A stretch of 6,698 nt of DNA from Planctomycetota bacterium. Its GTDB lineage: Bacteria > Planctomycetota > Phycisphaerae > UBA1845. Positions 1 through 6,229 of this stretch are shown here, piece by piece. A model generated the notes under the pieces. It did not search any database and was not told the origin of the DNA. It saw only the letters and a program-made list of their open reading frames with translations. The stretch is from contig JADFHG010000215.1 in NCBI GenBank assembly GCA_022567365.1, positions 1 to 6,698 on the forward strand, given 5' to 3'. Position 1 is the first letter of the stretch. Every line of letters begins with the position of its first letter. A program made the position numbers and the translations under genes.

Positions 1-266
1 TCTAGATTGCGCACAACTTCGTTGCGCCGCGGGTCGGCTGCGAGCGAAGAGAAAACGTCCTCAAAGTTCTTGGCGGATCTGTCAGGCCAGTATTCTGACA
101 GCAGGGGCTCCAGTTGGAGGACGTCGACAAGATCGTCCATCAGGGGGACAACCCGACCGTTCGCATCGCCGTTCGGAAACGCTGCGCGGCTTGCACCGGC
201 ACCGAGGATAACCACGTGGGGTCGTTGAAAGTCCGGCGGTAGTGATCGTACATCAACCGTGGTCAT
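1..266 (-). CDS. N-terminal part of a GAGAS-motif protein (SIR2-like candidate), cut by the window edge
   Basis: This gene starts at an ATG at 266 and runs leftward off the window, so only 88 codons are visible. An in-frame TAA lies 18 nt upstream of the ATG, with only a TTG as an alternative start; no clear Shine-Dalgarno is present. Codon third positions are mostly G or C and the residues look like a normal soluble protein. At residues 17-27 a hydrophobic strand leads into a glycine-rich loop, HVVILGAGASR, followed by FPNGDANG and PLMDDLVDVL. A strand followed by GAGAS near the N terminus is typical of Rossmann-like nucleotide-binding folds and is common in SIR2-like NAD-binding proteins, several of which act in phage defence. 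That assignment is inference from one motif; the catalytic half is not in view. There is no signal peptide, so it is probably cytoplasmic. It lies 109 bp downstream of the aminopeptidase on the same strand and could share its transcript. Confidence 0.75.
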   Translation of the reverse strand, partial: MTTVDVRSLPPDFQRPHVVILGAGASRAAFPNGDANGRVVPLMDDLVDVLQLEPLLSEYWPDRSAKNFEDVFSSLAADPRRNEVVRNL

Positions 267-375
267 TGCACCCAAGTCCGCTTAGGTCGGCTCAGATTGC
301 CCGTTCGAAGTTGCCGGATTCGGTGAATTGCTCGCCCAACGCCGTCGACCGTCGCCTTCCCATAGTCGCTGCGCC

Positions 376-2961
376 CTATTCGTCGTCCGTCTCCTCCGCG
401 TCCTTCGTCTCACGCCGGGTTTCCAAGCGCTCGAGACGTTCTTCCAGGGATTCCTTCTCGTCGCGGAGCTTGTCCAGTTCTTCTCGTAGTTCCGAGAGCT
501 GGATCTGCTCCGGTTTGTCGGCCGTGATCTTCTCGACCGCGGTCTTGGCCGACTTGCGGACGCGGGGCTCGGGGTCGTTCGCCGCCATCGATCGCAAGAC
601 CGGTACGGCCGGTCGCGCGGCCTTGCCGAGACCGCGCAGCGCACGCACCGCTGACGAACGGATCCGCCGGCGTTCGCCCTTCAGGCAGGCGGTCAGCGCG
701 TCCACGGCGCGCGTCATCTCCGCGTCTTCGAGGTGGACATCGTCGGCGAGGGTGCCCAGCGCCGAGATCGCCGAGCCGCGGCAGCGTCGTGGATGTCCGC
801 GACCGGTCCACTCGATCAACACGTCCAGCGCGGAAGCATCCTCGCGCCGGCCTAGGGCGCCCAAGGCGGCGGAGCGAATCTGCTCGCGATGCGAGTCGCG
901 ATCCAATAGGGATACGAAGAACTCGACGTTTCCCTTTGTCATGATTTTTCCATAGGAGCGAATCGCCGACGACTCGACGCGGTAGCTCGGGTCACCCTTT
1001 TCGATGATGTTTCGCAGGGCGCCCGCCACCTTGTCGTCGCGGTGGAACGAGCCGAGTTCCCGGGCGCACGCGGCGCGGACCTTCGGATGTTCGTGGGCCA
1101 AACCGTCGAGCAGGGCATCGCGGGCCTTATCGCCGCCCGCTTCGCCGAGGGCGTCGGCCACCTGAACCGATACGCCCCAGAACGAATCCTCCATCAGTGC
1201 CTTGGCCAATACCTTGACGTCGCGGTCGGAACCCTTTTTGCCGAAATGCTCGGCAGCGTTGATGCGGCCGACGATATGCGGAGCGCGTTCCAATTGGTTG
1301 ACCCACAGGTCGCGTCCCTTTTTCTCCTTCAATTCCTTGAGGACGGCGTTGTTCGGATCGACCAGGACCATCGTGGGCTTCTTCGGCAATGGGTAGAAGA
1401 ACCGCGCCTCCTTGTCGGTGATCTTGCGGCGAAACGTGACTGTTTCGGCGTCGTCGAAATGAAACGCGACCTCGAGCGGGAAGTGGAATGCGTCGGTCTC
1501 CTGCTTCTGCTTCACCTCGATCCGCGCGAGTTTGTCCTCTTCGATCCACTTGAAGTTCACGTCGAGGTCGGGCGCGCCGGCGCGCTCGGTCCAGTCGTAA
1601 AAGAAGCGTTGCAGCGAGCGCCCGGTCACGCTCTCGCAGGCCTTGCGAAGGTCGGTCGATTCCACCGGGGTATGACGGTGTTCGGTCAGGTACAACGCTA
1701 CGGACTTCCAAAACGCCGCGTCGCCGAGGCGATCACGGAGCATGTGAAGGATGGCCGAACCCTTGGGGTATGCTCGGCTGTCGAACATGTCGTCGGGGTG
1801 TTCGTACTTCAGGTCCACGACGGGCCTTTTCTTGCCGCCGCGGATCGCACCCTTCATGTCCTGGTAGATCGCGTAGTCGTACTCGTCGCGACCCCGGTCG
1901 TGCTCGTACCACACCGGCTCGAGGTATGACGCGAAGCCTTCGTTGAGCCACAGGTGCGACCAGTCCTTGCACGTGACGAGATCGCCGAACCACTGGTGGG
2001 CGAGTTCGTGCGCGACAAGACCGTCGGAACTGAAGTCCAGGTGGGCGCGCTCGTCGTGCAGCGTGCCCGTTCCGAGGGTCGTCGCGCTGGTGTTTTCCAT
2101 GCCACCGCCGAAACCCTCCGCGCAGATCTGAGCGTATTTGTCCCACGGATAATCAACGCCGATGATCTGGCTGAAGTATTCGAGCATGCGCACCGTGTTG
2201 CCGAAACTCCGTTCGACGTCGTCCTTGTGGTCTTTGGGAACGTAGTACACGACCGGGATGCCCCGCCAGCTCTCCTGCTCGACGTGAAACTCGCCCACGA
2301 CGAGCGTCACCAAATACGCCACGTGCGGTTTGTCCTGAAGCCAATGAAACGTCATCGTGCCGTCGGCGTTCTTCTTCTTCGAGACAAGGTGGCCGTTGGA
2401 TATGACCTCGTTGCCCGCGCCTACCGTCACGATCATCTCGGTGGTCTGCATTTCGTTGGGGTGGTCGAAGCATGGGAACCAGTACCGGTTTTCAATCGAC
2501 TCGCCCTGCGACCAGACGACGTAGGGGATATCGGGCTCCGCTTCCGATGGTGCGAAGAAGTGCAGCCCCTGCTCGGGATCGGTGACCGAATATTCGATTC
2601 GCAGGGTCGCGCGATCCGCCGGACCGAGCGGCCGGTCGCCGAGAAGGATCTCGATCACCTCGCCGTCATTGGAATATTCGACCGGGCGCGCGGCTTCGCC
2701 ATCGACGCCGAGCGTGACTCGGGTCACGTCGAAGTCTACCGCGTCGAAGCGAATCGAAGACACTCTGCGGAGCGGAACAAACCGGATCTCGGCCGACCCG
2801 CCCGCGAACTTCTTCGGGATGTCGACGGTCAGATCGAGCTTGATATGCAGAATGTCCACGGGCCGATCCGCCGGGAAGCGTAGCGTCTCCGCGCGGACAG
2901 ATCCGCACACGCACAGGACCATCACCCAAACCAAACCGACGGCGGGATTCCTCGAGTTCAT
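376..2961 (-). CDS. Exported M1-family zinc aminopeptidase with C-terminal HEAT repeats and coiled coil
   Basis: The 861-residue product should remove N-terminal residues from peptides outside the cytoplasm. Residues 1-24 form a signal peptide ending VRA. An M1 N-terminal beta domain follows. The catalytic core shows the substrate-binding GGGMEN (285-290), the zinc motif HELAH (318-322) with its third ligand Glu341 in WLNEGF 18 residues later, and the transition-state tyrosine Tyr398 in AYPKGSAILHML. All key M1 residues are therefore intact. From about 560 to 815 come roughly seven or eight 30-residue alpha-helical repeats with HEAT/PBS-type patterns such as PKVRAACARELG and PRVRKSAKTAVE. A charged coiled coil (818-850) and an acidic tail follow. 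I chose the ATG at 2961 because AAGGAG lies about 10 nt upstream and it gives the cleanest signal peptide. The ATG at 2985 also has a GGAG and would add eight residues. Peptide specificity cannot be read from the sequence. Confidence 0.93.
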   Translation of the reverse strand: MNSRNPAVGLVWVMVLCVCGSVRAETLRFPADRPVDILHIKLDLTVDIPKKFAGGSAEIRFVPLRRVSSIRFDAVDFDVTRVTLGVDGEAARPVEYSNDGEVIEILLGDRPLGPADRATLRIEYSVTDPEQGLHFFAPSEAEPDIPYVVWSQGESIENRYWFPCFDHPNEMQTTEMIVTVGAGNEVISNGHLVSKKKNADGTMTFHWLQDKPHVAYLVTLVVGEFHVEQESWRGIPVVYYVPKDHKDDVERSFGNTVRMLEYFSQIIGVDYPWDKYAQICAEGFGGGMENTSATTLGTGTLHDERAHLDFSSDGLVAHELAHQWFGDLVTCKDWSHLWLNEGFASYLEPVWYEHDRGRDEYDYAIYQDMKGAIRGGKKRPVVDLKYEHPDDMFDSRAYPKGSAILHMLRDRLGDAAFWKSVALYLTEHRHTPVESTDLRKACESVTGRSLQRFFYDWTERAGAPDLDVNFKWIEEDKLARIEVKQKQETDAFHFPLEVAFHFDDAETVTFRRKITDKEARFFYPLPKKPTMVLVDPNNAVLKELKEKKGRDLWVNQLERAPHIVGRINAAEHFGKKGSDRDVKVLAKALMEDSFWGVSVQVADALGEAGGDKARDALLDGLAHEHPKVRAACARELGSFHRDDKVAGALRNIIEKGDPSYRVESSAIRSYGKIMTKGNVEFFVSLLDRDSHREQIRSAALGALGRREDASALDVLIEWTGRGHPRRCRGSAISALGTLADDVHLEDAEMTRAVDALTACLKGERRRIRSSAVRALRGLGKAARPAVPVLRSMAANDPEPRVRKSAKTAVEKITADKPEQIQLSELREELDKLRDEKESLEERLERLETRRETKDAEETDDE

Positions 2962-3220
2962 CGTCAATTCGCTCCTTTCTTGCATGGCAACTCCGGTGAA
3001 GGGGCGCATTCTATGAGTGCGTCCGAAAAGCCCCTCCCTCACGGTCGGGGTTCGGAAAGAACCGGGGCGCCTGCCGGTTTTAGGACGCACTCTATGTCGG
3101 GCAGGGCGTTCTGGCAATCGCCTTGTGTGTGGCGGCGTGGCGGTGGTGGTGGGGCACCTGCTCCCCCGATGTCCAAAGGACACGGGCCACCCGGCCTGCT
3201 TCGGGCCAACGATGGCGTAT
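2962..3220. other. Intergenic region between FG-GAP gene and aminopeptidase gene
   Basis: This 259-bp stretch holds no convincing gene; the ORFs crossing it are low-complexity readings of repeats. On the minus strand it carries the ribosome-binding site of the aminopeptidase (AAGGAG about 10 nt before 2961). A TAGAAT box (plus-strand 3008-3013) resembles a -10 element but has no matching -35. Near the stop of the FG-GAP gene there are small GC-rich dyads: TGTCCAAAGGACA at 3170-3182 and GGCC repeats at 3185-3207. They lack a following T-run, so a classical intrinsic terminator is not supported. The central part is the palindrome listed separately at 3015-3092. The stretch 3131-3166 is G/C-skewed (GGCGGTGGTGGTGGGG) and may belong to a second dispersed repeat. 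Confidence 0.5.
3015..3092. repeat. 78-bp imperfect palindrome, candidate dispersed planctomycete repeat
   Basis: The ends GAGTGCGTCC (3015-3024) and GGACGCACTC (3083-3092) are perfect 10-bp inverted repeats. Pairing continues inward as AAAA/TTTT (3026-3029 with 3078-3081) and a C/G pair, giving about 15 pairs over 17 positions. Within the loop a second dyad, GGTTC-GGAAA-GAACC, lies at 3049-3063. The core CCTCCCTCACGGTCGGGG, which reads PLPHGRGS or SLTVGVR in two plus frames, is a string I remember from many spurious small ORFs in planctomycete genomes. This suggests a multicopy element, but that is memory and not a search. As RNA it would form a strong stem-loop between two same-strand genes and could affect read-through or mRNA stability. 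No transposase is present. Confidence 0.55.
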
Positions 3221-4972
3221 CTACGCAGGCAATTTCGCGTTCAAGTACTCATCGTATGCACCCGCGCCGTTGAGCAGGTCGATCACGCGGAGGACGTCGT
3301 TCGCGTTGGTCGCGCCGCTGCGGTCCGTGTCCGTTTGATACGCCGGTGGTGCCGGGTCGATGACACCGTTGAGAACGTCGATCAGGAATAGCACATCGTT
3401 TGCGTTGCTGAGCGTGTTGTTGTCGACATCGGCCGGTAGGCAGCCGATGCTCGTGGCGGCGCCCGTCGGCCAATGTGTGATCGTTGTCCAGGCCTGGGTC
3501 GGAATGAAGCCGTCGAAGTGGACCGTGGCCGTGTTGCCATCCATCGTCACATCCGTCACTACTGGCCCGCTGCCTGGCGGACTGATGACGACCGCGAAGT
3601 CCTCGGCGTTCATCTCGCCCGGCGGTTCATCGAACGTCATTGTGATCGAGTCCCAACCCGCAGGGTCGCTGCCGTCCGGCGCAGACGGCTGACGAGCGTC
3701 GATCGCCCCGCATTGCGGCTCGCTCGTGATCGGCTTGATACCGAACGCGTATACCGAGCCCGCATGGAATGCCACTAGGTCGTCTTGGTATGCTCCGACC
3801 ACGACCATGTCGTCGCTGACGGACACCGAATGGCCGAACCAGGCGGTTTCGGTAGCGTCTGAGGCGGTCAGCTTCTGTTCATCGACCCATGTCCACCCGT
3901 CGAACCGGTAGAGGTAGGCGGAGCCGGAGCTGCTTTCCGAACCGTCGTCCATATACGCTCCGACGACTACCACGTCTCCATCAATAGACACAGTCTTGCC
4001 GAATTCGACGCCCGCTGTGCCGTCTGAGGCGGTCAGCTTCTGTTCATCGCCCCAAGAATCCCCATCGAAACGGTACATGTAGACGGCGCCCGAATTGCAA
4101 CTGATGGCCTCGGGGCATGCGTCGTCGTCCCATATAGCGCCGACCACAGCCACGTCTCCGTCGATGGCCACGGATTCGCCGAATGCGTCGATCACCTGGG
4201 CGTCGGATGCGGTCAGCTGTACCTCGGCGAGCCAGATGCTCCCGTTGAACCGGAAAACGTACGCAGCTCCCGTGGAGAAACCCGAGTGGTTATGATACCG
4301 CGATCCGACCAGGATCGCGTCACCACTGACGGACACCGCACCACCGAAATAGTCGCAGGGCGTGCCTCCGTCTGGTTGGATCAGTTCCTGCTCTTCGATC
4401 CACGTATTCCCATCGAACCGGTAGACATAAACAGAGCCCGCGTTCATGCCAAAGTCGTCGTCCATGGGCGCTCCCAATACGGCCACGCCCCCGCTGAGAG
4501 ATACGGATCTGCCGAAATTGTCGTTCGGAGCGCCGTCCGAGGCGGTCAGCTTTTGTTCTTCGACCCACGTACTCCCATTGAAACGGTACACGTACGCTGC
4601 GCCCGCGTTTGACGCCGCGTCGTCATCTCTGTAGGCACCGACCAAGATCACGTCTCCGTCGACGCACACTGAAGAACCGTAAAAATTGTTCGTGGCGCCA
4701 TCAGTCGCGGTTAGCTTCTGCTCTTGGACCCACGAACTCCCATTGAAGCGGTACGCGTATGCTGCGCCTCCCGGGTTGTCGCCGTGTGCTCCGAACACCG
4801 CCACATCGCCGCTGACGGACACTGAAAAGCCGAAGAAGTCGCCCTTGTCGAAGTCGGCGGCGTTGAGCTTGGCGCCCTCGTTGCCCCGGCACTGTCCCTT
4901 GGCATGTTGGATCAGGACGACTGAGACAAGAGACAGCGACGTGAGTAGTACGAACATGTGTGACAGCTTCAT
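3221..4972 (-). CDS. Secreted FG-GAP beta-propeller protein with C-terminal dockerin-type calcium-binding repeats
   Basis: The 583-residue product starts at an ATG preceded by GGAGG six nt upstream. Residues 1-26 form a signal peptide (MKLSHMFVLLTSLSLVSVVL, then a site near AKG-Q); the Cys at 28 lacks a lipobox context. Residues 46-410 contain seven FG-GAP repeats (FG-GAP_2 type), each with FG-x-SVS-x-GDVAVVGA, a Gly-rich GAAYVYRF strand and W-x-x-EQKLTASD. FG positions near 47, 98, 153, 209, 264, 324 and 379 give a period of about 55 residues, as expected for a seven-bladed propeller. A short beta-rich linker domain (about 415-510) follows. Two dockerin-type loops come last: D515-x-D517-x-N519...N523-x-x-D526 and D548-x-D550-x-S552...N556-x-x-D559, each followed by IDxLNG. 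Planctomycetes encode many such proteins; the ligand is unknown. It is probably extracellular or surface-associated, and no enzyme domain is visible. Confidence 0.92.
   Translation of the reverse strand: MKLSHMFVLLTSLSLVSVVLIQHAKGQCRGNEGAKLNAADFDKGDFFGFSVSVSGDVAVFGAHGDNPGGAAYAYRFNGSSWVQEQKLTATDGATNNFYGSSVCVDGDVILVGAYRDDDAASNAGAAYVYRFNGSTWVEEQKLTASDGAPNDNFGRSVSLSGGVAVLGAPMDDDFGMNAGSVYVYRFDGNTWIEEQELIQPDGGTPCDYFGGAVSVSGDAILVGSRYHNHSGFSTGAAYVFRFNGSIWLAEVQLTASDAQVIDAFGESVAIDGDVAVVGAIWDDDACPEAISCNSGAVYMYRFDGDSWGDEQKLTASDGTAGVEFGKTVSIDGDVVVVGAYMDDGSESSSGSAYLYRFDGWTWVDEQKLTASDATETAWFGHSVSVSDDMVVVGAYQDDLVAFHAGSVYAFGIKPITSEPQCGAIDARQPSAPDGSDPAGWDSITMTFDEPPGEMNAEDFAVVISPPGSGPVVTDVTMDGNTATVHFDGFIPTQAWTTITHWPTGAATSIGCLPADVDNNTLSNANDVLFLIDVLNGVIDPAPPAYQTDTDRSGATNANDVLRVIDLLNGAGAYDEYLNAKLPA
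3743..4837 (-). repeat. Seven FG-GAP blade repeats, period about 165 nt, partly conserved at DNA level
   Basis: This is the part of the FG-GAP gene encoding residues 46-410. Besides the protein periodicity, some blades are still near-identical in DNA. A 29-nt stretch at 3856-3884 recurs exactly at 4021-4049, 165 nt away (55 codons, in frame). The 62-nt stretch 4542-4603 matches 4707-4768 with about eight differences, again at 165 nt. Such identity exceeds what protein constraint needs and implies recent blade duplication or gene conversion. These tracts are also places where assemblies can collapse or expand. Confidence 0.85.
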
Positions 4973-5248
4973 ATCGAACCTCCGCAGTGAATTGTTTCGC
5001 AGCGCAACGTGGGCATCAATTCTACCGATTCAAGCCGGCCTAAGCAACGTTACCAACCGACTCCCGCCAATCTGCAGCGAAATCGCCGTGGCACGCCCAG
5101 AATCGTCGAACGTCGCTGTCAAACGCCAGCATCTCGACGCCCGCCGGGCGGCGCTGGTACTGCACGTCAAGCATATGCGCGGCAAGCCGCTCCGGGTTCG
5201 CAAAAACCCGCCCGCTGTGCCGGTGGATCGGACCGACTTATACTCCCC
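4973..5248. promoter_or_regulatory. Divergent intergenic region between the FG-GAP gene and modA
   Basis: These 276 bp must contain the promoters for both directions. On the minus side, GGAGG (plus-strand 4979-4983 as CCTCC) is the ribosome-binding site of the FG-GAP gene. On the plus side, CGGGTT-CGCAAA-AACCCG at 5193-5210 is a perfect 6-bp hairpin. TATACT at 5239-5244 matches five of six -10 positions but lies only four nt before the modA ATG, which would imply a leaderless or nearly leaderless modA message; no good -35 is present at 17 nt. I see no recognisable ModE operator and no molybdenum-cofactor riboswitch. A small minus-strand ORF within the region is listed separately. Confidence 0.4.
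5040..5174 (-). CDS. Doubtful 44-codon ORF in the divergent intergenic region
   Basis: An ATG at 5174 opens a 44-codon minus-strand frame ending at TAG (5040-5042). The translation (starting MLDVQYQRRPAGVEML and containing DVRRFWACHGDFAADW) has a balanced, globular-looking composition, and its codons are mainly G/C-ending. The frame continues open about 20 codons upstream (reading VFANPERLAAH) without a start codon, so it may be the tail of a degraded gene. There is no well-placed Shine-Dalgarno: the nearest GGAG is about 15 nt away. I recognise no family. It overlaps the region expected to hold the modA promoter, which argues against an intact gene. Confidence 0.22.
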   Translation of the reverse strand: MLDVQYQRRPAGVEMLAFDSDVRRFWACHGDFAADWRESVGNVA

Positions 5249-6229
5249 ATGAATCGCAGCAGGTCAACCGCCGTCTTCGTCGTCGCAATCGGCATTGGGG
5301 CCGCAGCGCCCGTTGGTCTGTCCGTCAACTTCGCCGACTCCGACGAGCCGCTGATCGTCTTCGTGGCGGCGAGCTTGGGCGACGTGGTTGCCGAACTCGC
5401 CTCGCGGTTCGAGCGAGAGACCGAAACCGAAGTATTGGTCAGTACCGGGGCGAGCGGCGCGCTTCGGGCGCAGATCGAACTCGGTGCGCCGTGTGACGTG
5501 TTCGTTTCCGCGGACGTCCTGCAGGTGGCGGCTTTGAGTCGCGATGGTGGCTTGATCGACCCGTCATCGTGCGTCACTCTCGCGATCAACAGTCTAGTCG
5601 TCGCGACCCGTTCTGATCGCGTCGACCAGATGCGGGTGCTAGAGCATTTCCCGAATTCGCGTTCCGGATCAATCGACACTCGCGACGCATCAACCGACGC
5701 GCGCAGCACATCAACCGCCGAGACATCGCGCGGGCCTGGCGAAGCCAGTTTGCCGGCGCCCGTGGCTCGGAAGACAAAACCGGAAAATGCTATAGCTGTC
5801 GGCCGTGAACCGTCACCTGTCGGCCCTCAGTTTCTCACGCACGAATCCATCCGGCGCCTCGCCATTGCAAGCCCTGACTATGCACCGGCGGGGCGGTATG
5901 CACGTGAGGCGTTGACGCATTTCGGGCTGTGGGACGAAGTGCGATCCAAACTGATATTCACGGACAATGTGCGCGACGCGGCCCAACACGCCGCGCGGGG
6001 GACGGTTGACGCAGCCATCATATATGCGACCGACGTACGCGCGGACGAGCGTCTCGCGATCGTCTATCGCTTTCCGGGCGATTCGCATGAAGCGGCTGTG
6101 TGTGTGGCCGGTGTGGTGGTTCGCGAAGGCGCCGCGACCCACCCGCACGCCCGGGCTCTTGTCGAGTTTCTGTCGTCGCGGTCCGCGGAATCGGAATGGT
6201 CGCGCCGTGGATTCGCCGTGGATGGCCGC
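5249..6229 (+). CDS. modA: Molybdate ABC transporter substrate-binding protein ModA, with an inserted segment and no stop codon in view
   Basis: ModA captures molybdate or tungstate in the periplasm and passes it to the ModB permease. A weak signal sequence (residues 4-27, AVFVVAIGIGAAAPVGL) precedes the typical start LIVFVAASLGD with the oxyanion-binding Ser42, then STGASGALRAQIELGAPCDVF with Ser69. Further family landmarks are NSLVVAT (114-120), SPDYAPAGRYAREAL (208-222), NVRDAAQHAARGTVDAAIIYATD with Tyr259, and the end motif WSRRGF near 317-322. Between NSLVVAT and SPDYAPAG there are about 85 residues, some 55 more than usual; the excess corresponds to the inverted-repeat-bounded segment 5638-5796. 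The homology ends near 6229, which I give as the end, but no stop occurs in this frame through the window's last base. The start has no strong ribosome-binding site. The gene is divergent from the FG-GAP gene and followed by modB. Confidence 0.85.
5638..5796. mobile_element. Inverted-repeat-bounded (MITE/REP-like) insertion inside modA, in frame
   Basis: The left end GCTAGAGCATTTCCCG (5638-5653) is the inverted complement of the right end CGGAAAATGCTATAGC (5781-5796), with 14 of 16 positions pairing. A weaker ungapped inverted similarity continues about 18 nt inward, including TTCCG against CGGAA. The segment is 159 bp, exactly 53 codons, contains no stop in the modA frame, and encodes a Ser/Thr/Arg/Pro-rich stretch (about residues 131-183) unlike any ModA domain. 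Deleting it leaves about 29 residues between NSLVVAT and RLAIASPD, close to ordinary ModA proteins. No target-site duplication is obvious and there is no transposase, so a non-autonomous element mobilised in trans is inferred. Confidence 0.6.
5666..5728 (+). repeat. Three degenerate 21-nt tandem units within the modA insertion
   Basis: Units begin GGATCAATCGACACT, GCATCAACCGACGCG and ACATCAACCGCCGAG, at 21-nt spacing. They encode the heptads GSIDTRD, ASTDARS and TSTAETS. They sit wholly inside the inverted-repeat-bounded segment and are probably an internal feature of it or a product of slippage. The resemblance is partial, so chance is possible. Confidence 0.4.

Noticed and set aside
242..955. 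Plus-strand 237-codon ORF, very Ser/Arg-rich
   Set aside because: It is antisense to the HEAT and coiled-coil part of the aminopeptidase; the Ser/Arg bias is the mirror of Glu/Arg/Leu codons.
1042..2883. Two long plus-strand ORFs (1042-1929 and 1954-2883, about 300 codons each) opposite the aminopeptidase gene
   Set aside because: They lie entirely antisense to a protein with all M1 catalytic motifs; their translations show no recognisable domains and arise from the GC-rich third positions of the real gene.
3170..3207. Possible intrinsic terminator for the FG-GAP gene
   Set aside because: The small dyads (TGTCC/GGACA and GGCC repeats) are not followed by a T-run on the minus strand and have short stems.
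2980..3391. Plus-strand ORFs across the 2962-3220 gap (readings PLPHGRGS, SLTVGVR, GHPACFGPT)
   Set aside because: They read through a palindromic repeat and run into the 3' end of the FG-GAP gene on the other strand; best explained as repeat-derived spurious frames.
3743..4837. Regular repeats considered as a CRISPR array
   Set aside because: The period is about 165 nt, in frame, and encodes FG-GAP blades; there are no short identical repeats with unique spacers.
4686..5252. Plus-strand 188-codon ORF running from the FG-GAP gene to the modA start
   Set aside because: Most of it is antisense to the FG-GAP coding sequence; only the final 25 codons were kept as a speculative leader.
5167..5709. 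Minus-strand 180-codon ORF opposite the start of modA
   Set aside because: It is Ser/Thr/Arg-rich with no domain; the plus strand carries the conserved ModA N-terminal half.
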